Source of the DNA: Merluccius polli
Taxonomy: Eukaryota; Chordata; Actinopteri; Gadiformes; Merlucciidae
DNA: 64,000 bases
NCBI GenBank assembly: GCA_030340625.1
Contig: JAOPHQ010004263.1
Location: 248,001-312,000, forward strand
Reading direction: 5' to 3'
The notes beneath the pieces were generated by a model. It saw only the letters and a list, made by a program, of their open reading frames with translations, was not told where the DNA came from and did not search any database. This document shows, piece by piece, positions 1 through 11,387 of the stretch (position 1 is the stretch's first letter; every line of letters starts with the position of its first letter). Both the position numbers and the translations under genes were made by a program.

Positions 1-911
1 TAATCGGCCCGTGGGCCGCCTATTAACGATACCACTATCGATACTTTTTCTATTAGCCCCCGAAGGCGATATATTCGTCCATCACGATGTTTTACTGTAA
101 ACATCCTCAACTGCCAATTTAAGGGACATCGCCCAACCCTAATTACGACAGTCCTGGACCGGCCCAAAAATCTGGACCGGCCCAAAAATGTGCATCGGCT
201 CACCCGGTACGCCCGATGGCCAGTCCACCCCTGCTTGTCCCGTTAGTTAAAAATAGTAATCCAATTGTGAAATCCGTGTTGTAATCGGAAACATACAAGC
301 TAGTTATCTTGAAAGTAAATAAAGATTCAGACGTGCTGCGTGATGATGTGTTCAGGTCGGCTCAGTAAAACGACTATTAGGTTATCATGATGTGTTCAAG
401 TGTAATGTAAAGAAAAGGGAAATTGAGATTTTGGCGAGAAACAGTGCTCTAAACATTTTAGAATATATAATTAAACTACTGATGCCAATATTTATTAAAC
501 ATCTGGAGGATCATGCCTGACAAGGCAGACATGTTAATTTTTCTGCAAAAAAATACCTGTTAAATTATGAGCTTATATTTTATTTCCTTTTGTGTGACCC
601 AGCATATTATTTATTTGATTTATATACATTATGACTTATTTTTCATTTGGTGCTGCTGATATATTCTTTCTATTGTTAAGTATGTCGTTTCGAAGTGGCC
701 TATTACATTAGCCATGTTTATTGAAGGCTAGAAACGTTTTTGTTATGCTCACTTGTTAAGCAATACCAGTTCTGTTAAAAACATATTGTCGCGTCGTCTT
801 TCCACCAAATAATAGAAAAGTATCGATAGTGGTATCGATAAAGACTCGGATCGATAAGGAGTATCGATAAAGGTATCAATATCAATAAATATTAACGATG
901 CCCATCCCTAC
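1..911. repeat. DNA-transposon remnant with inverted repeats
   Basis: An inverted repeat built on ATCGATAGTGGTATCGAT pairs positions 21-52 with 813-841. It is followed by short ATCGATA-rich repeats that end at the motif GATGCCCATCCCT (about 898-910). The shape suggests a non-autonomous cut-and-paste element. No coding capacity is visible in the roughly 760 bp between the arms, and the family is not identified. Confidence 0.5.
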
Positions 912-1614
912 TGATCACATAACCTGGCATAAATGCTAGTCATGTAGTTGAATGAATGAATGAATGATTTTTTTTTGTGTGTGTCATTGCCACCACTGTG
1001 GCCCATCCCATCCCAGATTACAAGACACATTTAATAACGAATACAAAAAAGAAAAAAAGTATGTTAAAAATCTGTATTTAGTGTACTGGACGTTTGTGCA
1101 AATAAATAAATGCATTTGAATTTAAAGTTGAAAATATCTTGCTTGAGCTTCTGTTATGTATTCAATTCACATATATTTATACATTCTTAGTCTTAAAATC
1201 ATTGTTTTATTTTATGGCCTTGCTGCCCTGGCTTTTGGCCTTTGTGCCCTCAAATAATTGACAACACGAAAGGCCAAGTGGCCTTGCCCCTAAAATTACG
1301 AAATTCCAGGCCTGCCGGTGACATAAGAATATCCAGTCATTATTGCTTGTACAACCTTTATTGCTGCAAACACACCAACTGTAACCCGTAACCAACAGCA
1401 TAAGTTCCCAAAAAACCACCGCCAACCGGTAACCCGGGCCACGCCCCCGTAACCCCCCCGGTCCCTTCAACGCGCAAGCCCCCCACACTGATTGAAGTAG
1501 CACATTACTGTACATGTGCCCAGAACTGGCACAACGGACAACAAAACACAATGCAACACACAACCCAAACCACTCAAATGTCCCAGGGTCGCTACAATAT
1601 GTATATATATATAT
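912..1614. other. intergenic, nothing recognised
   Basis: AT-rich sequence with a short AATG run and a T/GT tract near 955-985. An open frame on the - strand (1207-1563) shows no domain and has repeat-like composition, so it is not called. Confidence 0.5.
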
Positions 1615-1711
1615 ATATGTAAGGGATAATGCCCGACTTCGCGGAAGCCTCCGCGTCGTCCATTAACTTCTGATAATGGACACCTCGAAGGGCATTATCC
1701 CGCTTATACCA
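1615..1711. repeat. short foldback repeat (GGGATAATGCCC termini)
   Basis: TAAGGGATAATGCCCGAC near 1619 is mirrored by GGGCATTATCCC near 1690, giving a hairpin-like MITE of about 95 bp. A related fragment begins with the same terminus at about 7216. Confidence 0.5.
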
Positions 1712-1914
1712 TGGTCACTTGCCAAAGAAAATAAATTAAGACCATTCATTAATATTTGCATGCGTTTTACAATCAAAATATAAAGTTTTTCACAAGCCAT
1801 AATTTAGTTTCCCTAGTAACGCCTGAGGGTCTGACTAATACCTGGAACAATCATTATCCTCCCGTAAGGTTCTTATGCAACGGAAACGTAGTTCACTCCT
1901 CCAGTAAATAGGAC

Positions 1915-3742
1915 CCCAGCAAACATTTCGACGTCGATCAGAGGTCTAATCGACGTTGGTCATGGAGGTCGATACAACGTCGATTTGTGGGCTGATATGA
2001 AAGTTTTTCTGACGTCGGTCTTTTGACCGACGTCGTTTCGATGGCTCATAGACAACATCAGTCCACGTCGTTCCGACGTCGTTTCGACAGCTCATAGACA
2101 ACATCAGTCCACGTCGTTCCGACGTCGTTTCGACGGCTCATAGACGACATCAATCCACGTCGTTTCAACGTTGTATAGACGACATTATTTCAACCTACAT
2201 GAAATTTACTTTTAAGCCAAGACACTAAATAAAAAGTAGTGCTACATTTCAGTTACCTAGCTTGTAGTATATGCCCCAATTTACGGTTTTCAGTAGGCTA
2301 TAGCTACCCACCAAACCTGTAACAAGCAATTCTTGTGCTGCATGAAGATAATTAAATATTTCTAAATCGGTTGTAAACCTATTTACAACCATTAGACCAA
2401 TTCCAGCCAACATTACCTCAAACCGTGTCGTCAACAAGTCCAATAGACGTCGAGTCACAACGTGACTTTATTTCGACCCTTTGCCGACATGAGACATGTA
2501 TAGAACCAAATGTAGCCTATAGATCATTTGGTCATATCAAAAGGATAGCGATATTTGGCTAGATAGATCCATCTATAATATTTTGTTTATTTATGAATAC
2601 TCTAAATCAAGCATTAATACTCTTCAACAACAGACGGATTCAGGGTATAAAGTATATTAACAAAACATTTATTATTTTTAGCAAAGTAAGCCTATATCTT
2701 TGAGAACAAGAACAAAATAAAAAACTAATTGGGACAAAAATCCCATGCCCCCAGTCCTTGCAGGCGCATGTTTGAGATGGAGACCCATGGCTGCTTCAAC
2801 TTCTGTCTGTGGCCTTGCAGTTCCATTTCTTAACAGCAGCTGGAAAGAAAGACAGCTAACGTTAGCCCCGAAACGGGATGCTGCTACCCCCCCCCCCCCC
2901 CCCCCCCCCCCCCGCGCGCGCTGGGAAGTAGCAGCGGCCCGCTTTGGGGCTACGCTAATGTTATGCTAGCTTTCCAGCCCCCAGTTCGTATGTAACGTTA
3001 CAAATACGAAAGCCAGCTATCCGTGAGAATTATGCCATGTAGACTTAAACAGTTAAGCATGCAAATGAAAAAAGGATAATGTCCTTACAAATACATTTTC
3101 ATTTTAAATAAGAGTGTCTTTTCGGAACTCACCTGGAACTTCGACGCTTGCCAAACTTGACTGCGACCGCCAACAAATATCACCTGGTGCGCATGCGCAC
3201 GGGTTGCAGGACAAAGGGATAGGGTTGTTGGGATTACGTGTTGGTGCGCAAGGAAAAATAGTTCCTAAATGGAACTTGAGTAAATGCTGGAATAAAACAT
3301 TTTAGCACCTATATTGGCCATATGATAGCATATTGCGTTTGGAATAATAACACTTTTCAATAACACAATTAATGTGTAAACATTACCGTTCACACTAATG
3401 TTCCAAAGTTACATCGTTGTTAAGTTAAATAGCGATATAAACAGTGTTTATTCAGTTACACCACTGACAAATCCTCGAAATCACAACTTCCGTAGGCATA
3501 TATGGTTCCATGTCGGCAAATGGTCGAAATAAAGTCACGTTGTGACCCGGCGTATTTTATACTTGTTGAGTGCAGAAATGTTTGCTGGGAGTGTTTATTC
3601 GGTTACACCACTCTAAAATAAGTTTTCCTTGAAATCACCATTTCTCTAAGATTATGTTTTCATGTCGAAATGAAGTCACGTCGTGACTCGACGTCTTCTG
3701 GACTTGTTCGCTTCGACGCAGGTCGAGGAAATGTTTGCTGGG
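1915..3742. mobile_element. non-autonomous element with CCCAGCAAACATTTC termini
   Basis: The left end CCCAGCAAACATTTC (1915) is matched by its inverse GAAATGTTTGCTGGG (3728-3742). AC lies just outside both ends and may be a 2-bp TSD. Inside are about three copies of a 46-bp CGACGTCGTTTCGAC-type tandem repeat (about 2035-2190), a C tract (2889-2913), and further inverted segments (about 2400-2520 against 3480-3560 and 3650-3740). The small open frames at 2249-2458 (-) and 3683 onward (+) are the same subterminal repeat read in opposite directions. No transposase is seen. Confidence 0.55.
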
Positions 3743-3965
3743 ACGGACCTTAGATACGACTTGGCAATGGGAGGTATTCTAGTCCGCTCAGCTATGAGCC
3801 AGAGAGCTGACGTGGTGTGTTACTATTGCGCGCACCCCCCCCCCCCCCCCCCCCCCCCCGTCGCCCCCCCCCCCCCCCCCGTCAGACCCCCCCCCCCCCG
3901 TCGGCCGGAGTGTTACAATCGCGCGCGCGCCCCCCCCGTCGGCCGTAGGTCCGTGGTGTGTTACT

Positions 3966-5413
3966 CAGTACGTTTACATGCACAGAATAAATCGATTAAA
4001 GTCATTGCTCGTCTATGCTCCGCAACTGGTCAACTGCAATTGTCCGCGTATACATGGCGGCGAGTAATCCGATTCATTGGCCGGAGCATGTAATGCCCCG
4101 GTACGATAGGTGGCGCTGTGCCCATTTCAACTAGTGGTAGTAGAGCCACCGGTTGACCCCTTTACGTCACCAGCAACAACAAACTCATTCGAGAAAGCGA
4201 TGTTTCAGCAGACAGCTGTCAGTTCACTTCGGGTGATAATCATTTCTCCGCCGCTCCACTGTTCCTCTCGGTCGTATGCCGACTCGGTCGTCCGCGGAGC
4301 GGTCCGCGGAGCGGTCCGCATACGACCGAGAGGAACAATGGAGCGTCGGAGAAACGATATGGACCCGAAGTGAACTGACAGCTGTCTGCTGAAACATCGC
4401 TTTCTCCTCCATGTCGCGTTTCAGTCTGGACTTCAGAGAGTCAAAGCCAAAGTTAATTTCCCCCAATTCCTTTTCCCCATGGGCGAGATAAACCCGACTA
4501 GGAGTCTTTACTTGTTGTGGACCAGAGAGTCGGAGAACCCGACGCAGTCTGTAAGATTCACAATATCAGAGAATGCCGCCGTCAGTTCGGCTGCGCAATG
4601 AATGAATAAAGATCGTAGTTATTTTACAACCTCGTTGATGAGCAACATTTAGAAAAACATGGACTTTAAATTCAGCCTTGGGTTAAATCGAAGCGTAGTG
4701 TGTACTGAATGCACGTTGATGAAGATACACTCCTATAGGCACGGCACCGGCTTCCTCCATCTTCTGCGCCAGCTTCTTAAATACACCGCCGACCCAAAGT
4801 TAGTTGACAGCTGTCTACTGAAAACATATTTCTCCCACCAGAACAGCCCTGAATGAATGAATAAAGATCGTAAACACGTCGGGAGAAAAAAACATTTATT
4901 TTGACAGATGTGCCCGAAGTCACTACTTTACAACCTCGTTGATGACCCACATTTAGAAAAACATGTACTTTTAATTCAGCCTTGGGTGAAATGGAAGCGT
5001 AGTGTCCGCGTGCTTCCACCTTTAATGAATGCCATGCGCGCTCCCGCGGCCGGGACACAATTCTTATAGCGCCACCTTTTTAAATAAATCGCCGTTTCTC
5101 GTTATCCCTTATCCGACGGCGACAACAACAACAACAACAAGACTATCGTCTCCTTCTACTTCCGGTTCACGGCCCCGGGAAAAGATCTCGAGCATGCGCA
5201 GAACGCAATTCAACGGATAATCCAATCCGACTGGTTACATGCACGGCTTAGTCGGCTATGGATCGCATAATCTAGGGGTCTTAACCTGATAATGAGAGAG
5301 TCGACTCGAACCGATTTTAGCCTGATTAAGGTGTATACATGCATCTTAGTAATCCAATCATTGTTGGGTTAAGCCAAAAAGTCGACTTTCTTGAGTGTCA
5401 TGTAAACGCACTG
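3966..5413. mobile_element. nested Harbinger-like element (3-bp TSD ACT)
   Basis: The left terminus CAGTACGTTTACATGCAC (3966) pairs with the inverse of the right terminus ending GTAAACGCACTG (5413). Both ends are flanked by ACT (3963-3965 and 5414-5416). Removing 3966-5413 plus one ACT restores the motif GTGTGTTACTATCGCGCGC that is intact elsewhere in the host repeat. A 3-bp duplication with short terminal inverted repeats fits PIF/Harbinger. The 1448-bp interior shows no transposase. Confidence 0.7.
4193..4408. repeat. 216-bp near-perfect palindrome
   Basis: Arms of about 95-100 bp run from GAGAAAGCGATGTTTCAGC (4193) to its inverse ending at 4408. They meet at a short tandem CGCGGAGCGGTC around 4295-4320. 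A degenerate third copy of part of the arm (GACAGCTGTCTACTGAAAAC) lies near 4805. The palindrome sits inside the nested element. Confidence 0.8.
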
Positions 5414-5630
5414 ACTATCGCGCGCACCCATCCCCCCGTCGGCCCCCCCCGTCGGCCGTAGGTCCGCGGTGTGTTACTATTGCGCGCACCCCCCCCCTTG
5501 GCCGTAGGTCCGAGGGGTGTTATGATCGCGAGCGCCCCCCCCCCCCCCACCCCGTCAACAATGCGGGGGGGGGGGCGACTGCAATGTACCAGTTTTGGGG
5601 GGGCCCAGCCTGAAAAAAGTTGAGAACCCC

Positions 5631-5902
5631 TGGTCTATAGCATATAACCGCGTTTTCTGATTACAGTTTAATGCATTTTTCACAATTTACCAGCTGTCGT
5701 TTTGACGACTAATCACCGCGCCATTCGTTTCAATGGGAATCGCAACGGTCTATACTTTCAAAATAAAGTGTACATATTTATAATTTGAAATGTGTCCCAG
5801 CCTTTATACCACAGATACTATAGGGTCTATAGCATATAACCTCGTTTTCTGATTACAGTTTAATGCATTTTTCACAATTTACCAGCTCTCGTTTTGAAGG
5901 CT
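5631..5902. repeat. direct repeat of about 75 bp, two copies 192 bp apart
   Basis: The block starting GTCTATAGCATATAACC and running to the motif CAGCTSTCGTTTTGA occurs at about 5632-5711 and again at 5824-5900, nearly identical. The first copy lies directly at the right end of the hAT-like element. Confidence 0.7.
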
Positions 5903-7555
5903 GAACGGACAATTGACTGGAACTACTTAGTAGGTGTCCATATACACGAATCCGGCGAAACTACCGGAAGTAAGCGGGCGCCATAACTGAGCTGTTACTG
6001 GGTAGCGTTGCGCCAGTGTCTCATATTGGATTGGTTGCGTCCACTGGGATAACAGCCCGCGATTTACGACTGTCTCACTACTACTTTTATAATGTCGAGT
6101 GGGAAAACATGTTCCGTTTTCAATTGTTTCAATAGCAGCAATACAATTTCCAGTTGGAAGAAAAAACAATGTGAGATACACAAAATACCCCAGGGTAGCC
6201 CTCCCGGACACACACGCTAGCTTTTACCGCTGTTTTGTTTTTTAATCCACACTTCCACACTCTGGAGAAAATACTCTTGAATACCTTTAAAACAACAGAA
6301 GGGGCGCGTTGGGGCAGTAGTAACATTACTGTTATGTCTGTTGTTAACGTTTGATTTGCTTGACTGTGACTCTCACTCTGAGAACCAACAACGCTAGCAG
6401 TTAGCTGTACCTTACCCTTTCCTTTTGAAATGTGAAAATTAGATAAACAATGGTCACAAATGAAAAACATGAATTTGTTTATTTGATATCCATTCATTTA
6501 TTTATTGTTGCCAAATGGACAGATATTTTTATAGTTTCCTCGTTAGCCTAGCTAGCCTAGTTATTGCTAACGTTAGTTAGCTACAGTAGTTAAGTAGATA
6601 TAATATCAACCTAGTTCCAATTATGTCTTTATTTCCCCATTCTCTAAATGTTTTCATAAATAATCTGTAAGATCGTTTGTACATTCATCTGTGACTGGAG
6701 GCCACTGTCTAACATCATCAACCCAACAAGCCATACTGCTTGGCTGTAGCTGTCATCGAGGGTGCGTTATCACGGAAGTTTGTTTACATACCAGTAACAG
6801 CTCAGTAATGGCGTCGCCACAAGATGGCAGCCTACACAGAACGCTCGTCGGATTTGTGTATAGCCAGAGCTAGCTCTGCATCGCTCTGCATATAGCAGGG
6901 ATTAATGGCCACCCTGCAGCCAATCAGAATCGAGTATTCCCTCTCCGTTGCCATGGTTACCATCTAGCGTTTGAGCCAGCACAATAATCTAACTGTCATC
7001 AGGCAATTTGACCTGAACGTCTTTCCTAGGTGTACATTAAAACACTTTTTAACGTGAACTGACTTTGACAGTGACGACTGACAAACACATACATAATTTG
7101 TTGAACATTAATTTAATAAGATACACCTTTTTTTTTCTGCGTCTGTGAAACTTGGCATTTGTTGCAATTGAAAGGAGAACAGTTAAATCCTTAGAAGGAA
7201 CTCCCAGCTGGTATGTAAGGGATAATGCCCGACGAGGTGTCCATTAACAGAAATGAATGGACGACGCGGAGGCGTGAACCGCGGAGGACGGTTCATTCAT
7301 ATAATATCTAATCAATTAATAATACTTTAATGTGTTTTAGAGTTAAAATCGTGAGTTTTTTTTTTATTTGTACAAGTCGAGCGGACTATTTAATATCTCC
7401 CGTATGCAGGCGTTGCCAAGCAACGTGGCCATAGCATCTTCGAGTTATTGTCCACTTCGCCAGGAGGGCAGAATTTAACTACAAGGTGAGAGATAGGTTA
7501 GGTTATGTTTTCTTGTGGCCTAGCAAGGTGGTTACTTCACTTAAGCTTTATAAGG
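5903..7555. other. intergenic stretch, mostly unassigned
   Basis: Apart from the tentative short exon at 6092-6220 and a GGGATAATGCCC-type repeat fragment at about 7216-7300, nothing is recognised. The sequence ends at the insertion point of the LTR element, where AAGG (7552-7555) is the left copy of its target duplication. Confidence 0.4.
6092..6220 (+). CDS. possible 43-codon exon with a Cys/His motif (tentative)
   Basis: An ATG at 6092 opens a short frame to TAG at 6218-6220. It contains CSVFNC followed about 15 residues later by CEIH, a C-x4-C...C-x2-H arrangement reminiscent of the N-terminus of THAP-type or related zinc-binding modules. A potential splice donor follows the CCCCAG near 6193. 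No downstream exon was recognised, so this may be an orphan exon, a transposon fragment or chance. It does not overlap any other called gene. Confidence 0.2.
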   Translation: MSSGKTCSVFNCFNSSNTISSWKKKQCEIHKIPQGSPPGHTR

Positions 7556-7916
7556 TGTCACAACCACTCGGCTCGTAGAGCAGTTATGACATAAAAGGGA
7601 GACCACACCGATACGTACAATACAAAACATAAGTTTATTAAACTATAAATGAGGTGTCAGTAATGTGAGTTAACCAAAGAGTGTATCAGCCATGAAGTGG
7701 TGAAGTGCCAGTGTGGTGTAGAGCAAGGCTGACCCATCGGTCTGCACGCAACGAGTGAGCCCAGAAAGTGAGAGCTCGCGAGAGATCAGAGGAGGCCTCT
7801 CTTAAAGGAATGTCCAATCATCCAGCTGACAGTTCCTGTCCAGATCAGACCCCAGCGCCACCTGCAGGAATGGATATGAAATAGCAGACAGACAGGCAAC
7901 CCAGCTGGGCGTGACA
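7556..7916 (-). repeat. 3' LTR of the Gmr1-like element (361 bp)
   Basis: Nearly identical to 18160-18531 but lacking an 11-bp block near position 7732 and differing by at least one substitution (CACCGATACG against CACTGATACG). It starts TG and ends CA. As the element is on the - strand, this is the downstream LTR. Confidence 0.9.
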
Positions 7917-7930
7917 TCACTCCCCCCTTA
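7917..7930 (-). promoter_or_regulatory. polypurine tract of the Gmr1-like element
   Basis: On the - strand, AAGGGGGGAGTGA lies directly upstream of the 3' LTR. This is the position and composition expected of the plus-strand primer of reverse transcription. Confidence 0.75.
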
Positions 7931-8213
7931 AAAAAACCAGAGGCCCATGTAACTGGGACTCTGATGTACCACCAACCCACACCAACGAAACAAAGTTCAT
8001 AAATACACAAAAAAAAAAAATTGTTCGCACAATAGATCAGTAATCCACCAACCTCTCAATGTGTAACACGGGCCCCCCCCCCCAGACCAACCAGGCCTGC
8101 AGTCACCACCCTTAACCTCCGCCACACTCTGCAACCTGCAAATCCTAGTACCCAGGACAGCACTTTAAGACAAACAGACAGGTCACAGGTTAAGAGAATA
8201 GAAACATCCAACC
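7931..8213. other. 3' untranslated part of the Gmr1-like element
   Basis: About 280 bp between the RT/RNase H stop codon and the polypurine tract, with a C run at 8073-8082. No coding signal is seen. Confidence 0.6.
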
Positions 8214-9145
8214 CTACTGATCCGGGGCGCGAGATAGCGCATCTGCAAGCACGTTCTCCACACCACGAATGTGTCGTATAGACAAACGAAAAGGCTGCAA
8301 GAACAGTGCCCAACGCAAAAGACGCTGATTGGTGGTTATCGACTGAAGGAAGGTGAGGGGGTTGTGGTCAGAATAAACCACAATCGGATGTAATCCCCCT
8401 CCCACATAAACCTCGAAATGCTGAAGCGCCCAGATCAATGCCAACGCCTCCTTTTCAATGACCGAATAGTTGAACTGGTGCTTGTTGAACTTGCGCGAGA
8501 AATAACACACAGGTTTGACAATGCCGCTATCATCACTCTGCAGGAGAACAGCGCCTGCGCCAACCTGACTCGCGTCAACCTGCAATTGAAATGGCTGATC
8601 CAATTTGGAGGCAGCCAACACAGGAGCCGACGTCAACAACAGTTTTGCATTCTGGAATGCCTGTTTGCACTCATCAGACCAAATGAACTTGTTACTGTGC
8701 TTTAACAAATTTGTCAGTGGGGAAACAACCGTGGAGAAATTACAGCAAAAGTTGCGATAATATCCTATCATCCCCAGAAAGCGCATTAGTTCCTTCTTTG
8801 TGGATGGTGTAGGAAAATTGTCAATCGCCGCCACTTTCGCATTTACCGGCCGTACTGTACCTTGGCCAACTACCTTACCCAAATAGACAACCGTGGCCTG
8901 CGCAAACTCGCACTTCGCTAGATTTACTGTAAGGGTTGCTGCCACCAACCTCTGGAAAAGTGCGCGAATGCCTGCCAGATGTTCATTCCAGGTATCGGCA
9001 TGACACACTACATCATCCAAGTACACCGCACACCCCTCCAACCCCGCCACGACCCTATTCATCAGTCGCTGAAAGGTCGAGGGGGCGTTACGCAAGCCAA
9101 AACTCATTCGGGTGTACGAGTACAAACCCGACGGTGTAATTGAGA
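8214..9145 (-). pseudogene. reverse transcriptase/RNase H portion of the Gmr1-like element, N-terminally truncated
   Basis: The open stretch reads the C-terminal half of a Gypsy reverse transcriptase, including the FGLRNAPSTFQ region and the YLDD catalytic motif. It continues through the connection domain into RNase H, with the expected acidic residues (VDASQ, EKEAL, SDHNPL), and ends ...LSRAPDQ before TAG at 8214-8216. The N-terminal part of RT, including the first catalytic aspartate region, is absent and replaced at about 9146 by an inverted gag/LTR fragment. The enzyme is therefore not functional. It lies downstream of integrase, opposite to the usual Gypsy order. Confidence 0.85.
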
Positions 9146-9511
9146 GAGTTCGTTCATTGCATTGACCAAGGAACAGTTGGTGAAATTGGCCGAACATTAT
9201 GGGATCGAGTTGCCGTCAACAATTATTTCCGCAAAGAAACAGCAGCTAGTTGAAGAGAGGCCTCCTCTGATCTCTCGCGAGCTCTCACTTTCTGGGCTCA
9301 CTCGTTGCGTGCAGACCGATGGGTCAAACCGACGGCAGCCTTGCTCTACACCACACTGGCACTTCACCACTTCATGGCTGATACACTCTTTGGTTAACTC
9401 ACATTACTGACACCTCATTTATAGTTTAATAAACTTATGTTTTGTATTGTACGTATCGGTGTGGTCTCCCTTTTATGTCATAACTGCTCTACGAGCCGAG
9501 TGGTTGTGACA
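9146..9511 (+). repeat. inverted gag-LTR patch inside the Gmr1-like element
   Basis: On the + strand, about 9146-9254 reproduces the early gag of the same family (the KLAEHYGIELP region, found on the - strand near 17350-17465). It is joined directly to the last about 255 bp of the LTR, ending GTGGTTGTGACA at 9511. The piece is inverted relative to the host element and replaces the N-terminal RT sequence. It carries the 11-bp LTR block that the 7556 LTR lacks. This looks like an internally deleted copy captured by recombination or template switching. Confidence 0.8.
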
Positions 9512-11102
9512 TATTGTCAATATCGTGCTCAATTAATGTGGTACAGGTTGGAATGTCAGAAAACAAAGACGAAAACTCAAAAATTAAATCTTTCAACTCC
9601 TTACGTTGCTCCCCGCTCAAATGACCCAGAAGACTATCCAGAGCCACCAGCTGTTGTGTGTTTTGTAGGCGCCCATGCAACACCGCGTCGTCAGGAACAC
9701 GCACGCCATCCCCAGCTGCCACCTGAGGAGAGTCGTGCGGTTCCCCCACCCCAACGGCCAATCCCACAGAACCAACAGAATCCACCCCCACCACTTCTGA
9801 AGACGCTGTATAGTAGGGCTTCAGCAAATTCACATGACACAACTGTGTTGCCCGCCTACGCTACGGGGTAGACACTAAATAATTGGTGTCCGATACCTGG
9901 CGCATGATTGTAAAGGGACCAGAGTACTTCGCTGTGAACGGTGAGCCTGGGATGGGCAACAGAGCCAACACTTTATCACCTGGATTAAACCCTCTGGCCT
10001 CCGCTTTACGGTCATAAAGGCTCTTCATTTTCTTTTGAGCTTCACTCAGATTTTCACTTGCCATTCTCCACGAGAGCAGAAGCCTCCGGCGAAAACCATC
10101 CACATATTCTGTTAAACTGGCAGGGGTGTTCGACCAATCCAATTCTGCGGTTAACACAGACAAAGAGGTCCGTACTTTGTGACCAAAGACCAGTTCATTG
10201 GGACTAAATCCAGTACTCTCCTGAACCACCCCACGCGCAGCCAACAAGAGCCATGGTAACGCCTCCTCCCAATCTCTCCGCATCTCAACACAGTAGGCAC
10301 GCGGAAGAGATTTCAATGTGGCATGCCAGCGCTCCAATGCACCCTGGCTTTGCGCATGAAAAGCACTGCTCAAATTGTGCTTCACCTGTAGCAATTTCAA
10401 AGCTGCAGCAAATGTCTTGGAAGTAAAATTAGAGCCCCGATCGCTCTGAATTACCCTTGGGATACCAAACACAGAAATGAATTGGGACAAGGCTTCAATA
10501 TGGACTTGGTGGTGATTGTCCTTAAGGCATACGCGGCAGGATAACGCGTCGCCTGGCACATCACGGTGAACAAATAGACACAGCCTGTCTTGGAAGGCGG
10601 CAAAGGACCAACACAATCAATAATAAGATGTTCAAAAGGTGAGCTCACAGACTGAATGGGCTGTAGCGGTGCAGGTTTAATAACAGTATTAGGTTTACCT
10701 GCCACCTGACAAACATGACATGTTTTCACGAACTCCGCTACATCCCGCTTTATACGTGGCCAAATAAAATGTAGTAAAACACGTTGATAGGTTTTCCTCA
10801 CCCCAAAATGACCAGACTCCGCCCTGTGTGCCGTTTTCAACACCAAATCGCGATACTTGCCAGGCACCATGACCTGCAACACCTGATCTGCCACCTCAGG
10901 GTCAATACAGGGTAACCACCTACGAAGCAGTAAACCATCCTGAACGAAGTAACCCTTAGTTTGATCATTGGAAGCTAAAGAAAAATACTTCTCTAAACTC
11001 TGATAATTTCCCTGAGCCTCCACTAACTCCTCACGGGACAACGGTGCCGGCAACTCAGGAACAAACAAGCCAGCCATAGACATGCCAGACACAGGTGGTG
11101 GT
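9512..11102 (-). pseudogene. integrase of the Gmr1-like element (broken)
   Basis: Reading down from 11102, an H-x-H/C-x2-C zinc-binding N-terminus is visible (HRAESGHFGV, CHVCQ). The catalytic core follows (LIIDCVGPLP, QSDRGSNF, and a glutamate in QGALERW) and then a GDKVLALLP-type C-terminal region. The frame shifts near 10500, between the first and second catalytic aspartates, and an in-frame TAG lies at 9861-9863. The segment then runs toward RT (DLIFEFSSLFSD, LIEHDIDN) until the inverted patch at 9511. Its position between protease and RT is the diagnostic Gmr1-like arrangement. Confidence 0.85.
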
Positions 11103-11254
11103 TGTTGTGTTAGCTCTTACATTGGCTGATAACAATGACGAGACGGAGAGCGGAGTGCAGTTAACTCATGTTTAATTCTCAACTCAAGTGTGCATCACAT
11201 AAACCGGTCCGTGTAGCAACCTCAACCTAGCATAGCTAGATCCCTTACACAACA
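11103..11254 (-). repeat. 3' LTR of the nested Gypsy element
   Basis: Matches 15393-15544 base for base as far as I can read. At 152 bp it is short for a Gypsy LTR. Confidence 0.9.
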
Positions 11255-11267
11255 CCTCCCCCTTTAA
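11255..11267 (-). promoter_or_regulatory. polypurine tract of the nested Gypsy element
   Basis: AAAGGGGGAGG on the - strand, immediately upstream of the 3' LTR. Confidence 0.7.
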
Positions 11268-11387
11268 GTAAGAACCCCCCCTATCTGTAACACTTTTAAG
11301 TAGTACTGACTCCTACAGTAGACTCCGTTATTCCCAAATCTGAACACAATATTTATGAACACTTATAAACATTTATAAAACACTTTT

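Larger units (their letters stand above)
3743..5631. mobile_element. C-rich hAT-like element, 5' end unclear, carrying a nested insertion
   Basis: The right end GTTGAGAACCCCTG (about 5617-5630) is a hAT-type terminus and is followed by GTCTATAG. Internal sequence has repeated blocks of GTCGGCCGTAGGTCCG, poly-C and GTGTGTTACTATCGCGCGC. The same blocks occur at 42830-43164 and 58957-59207. No matching left terminus was found near 3743, so the left boundary is approximate. The element is interrupted at 3966-5413. Confidence 0.45.

Noticed and set aside
1207..1563. 118-codon - strand frame
   Set aside because: No domain, repeat-like composition and no splice context.
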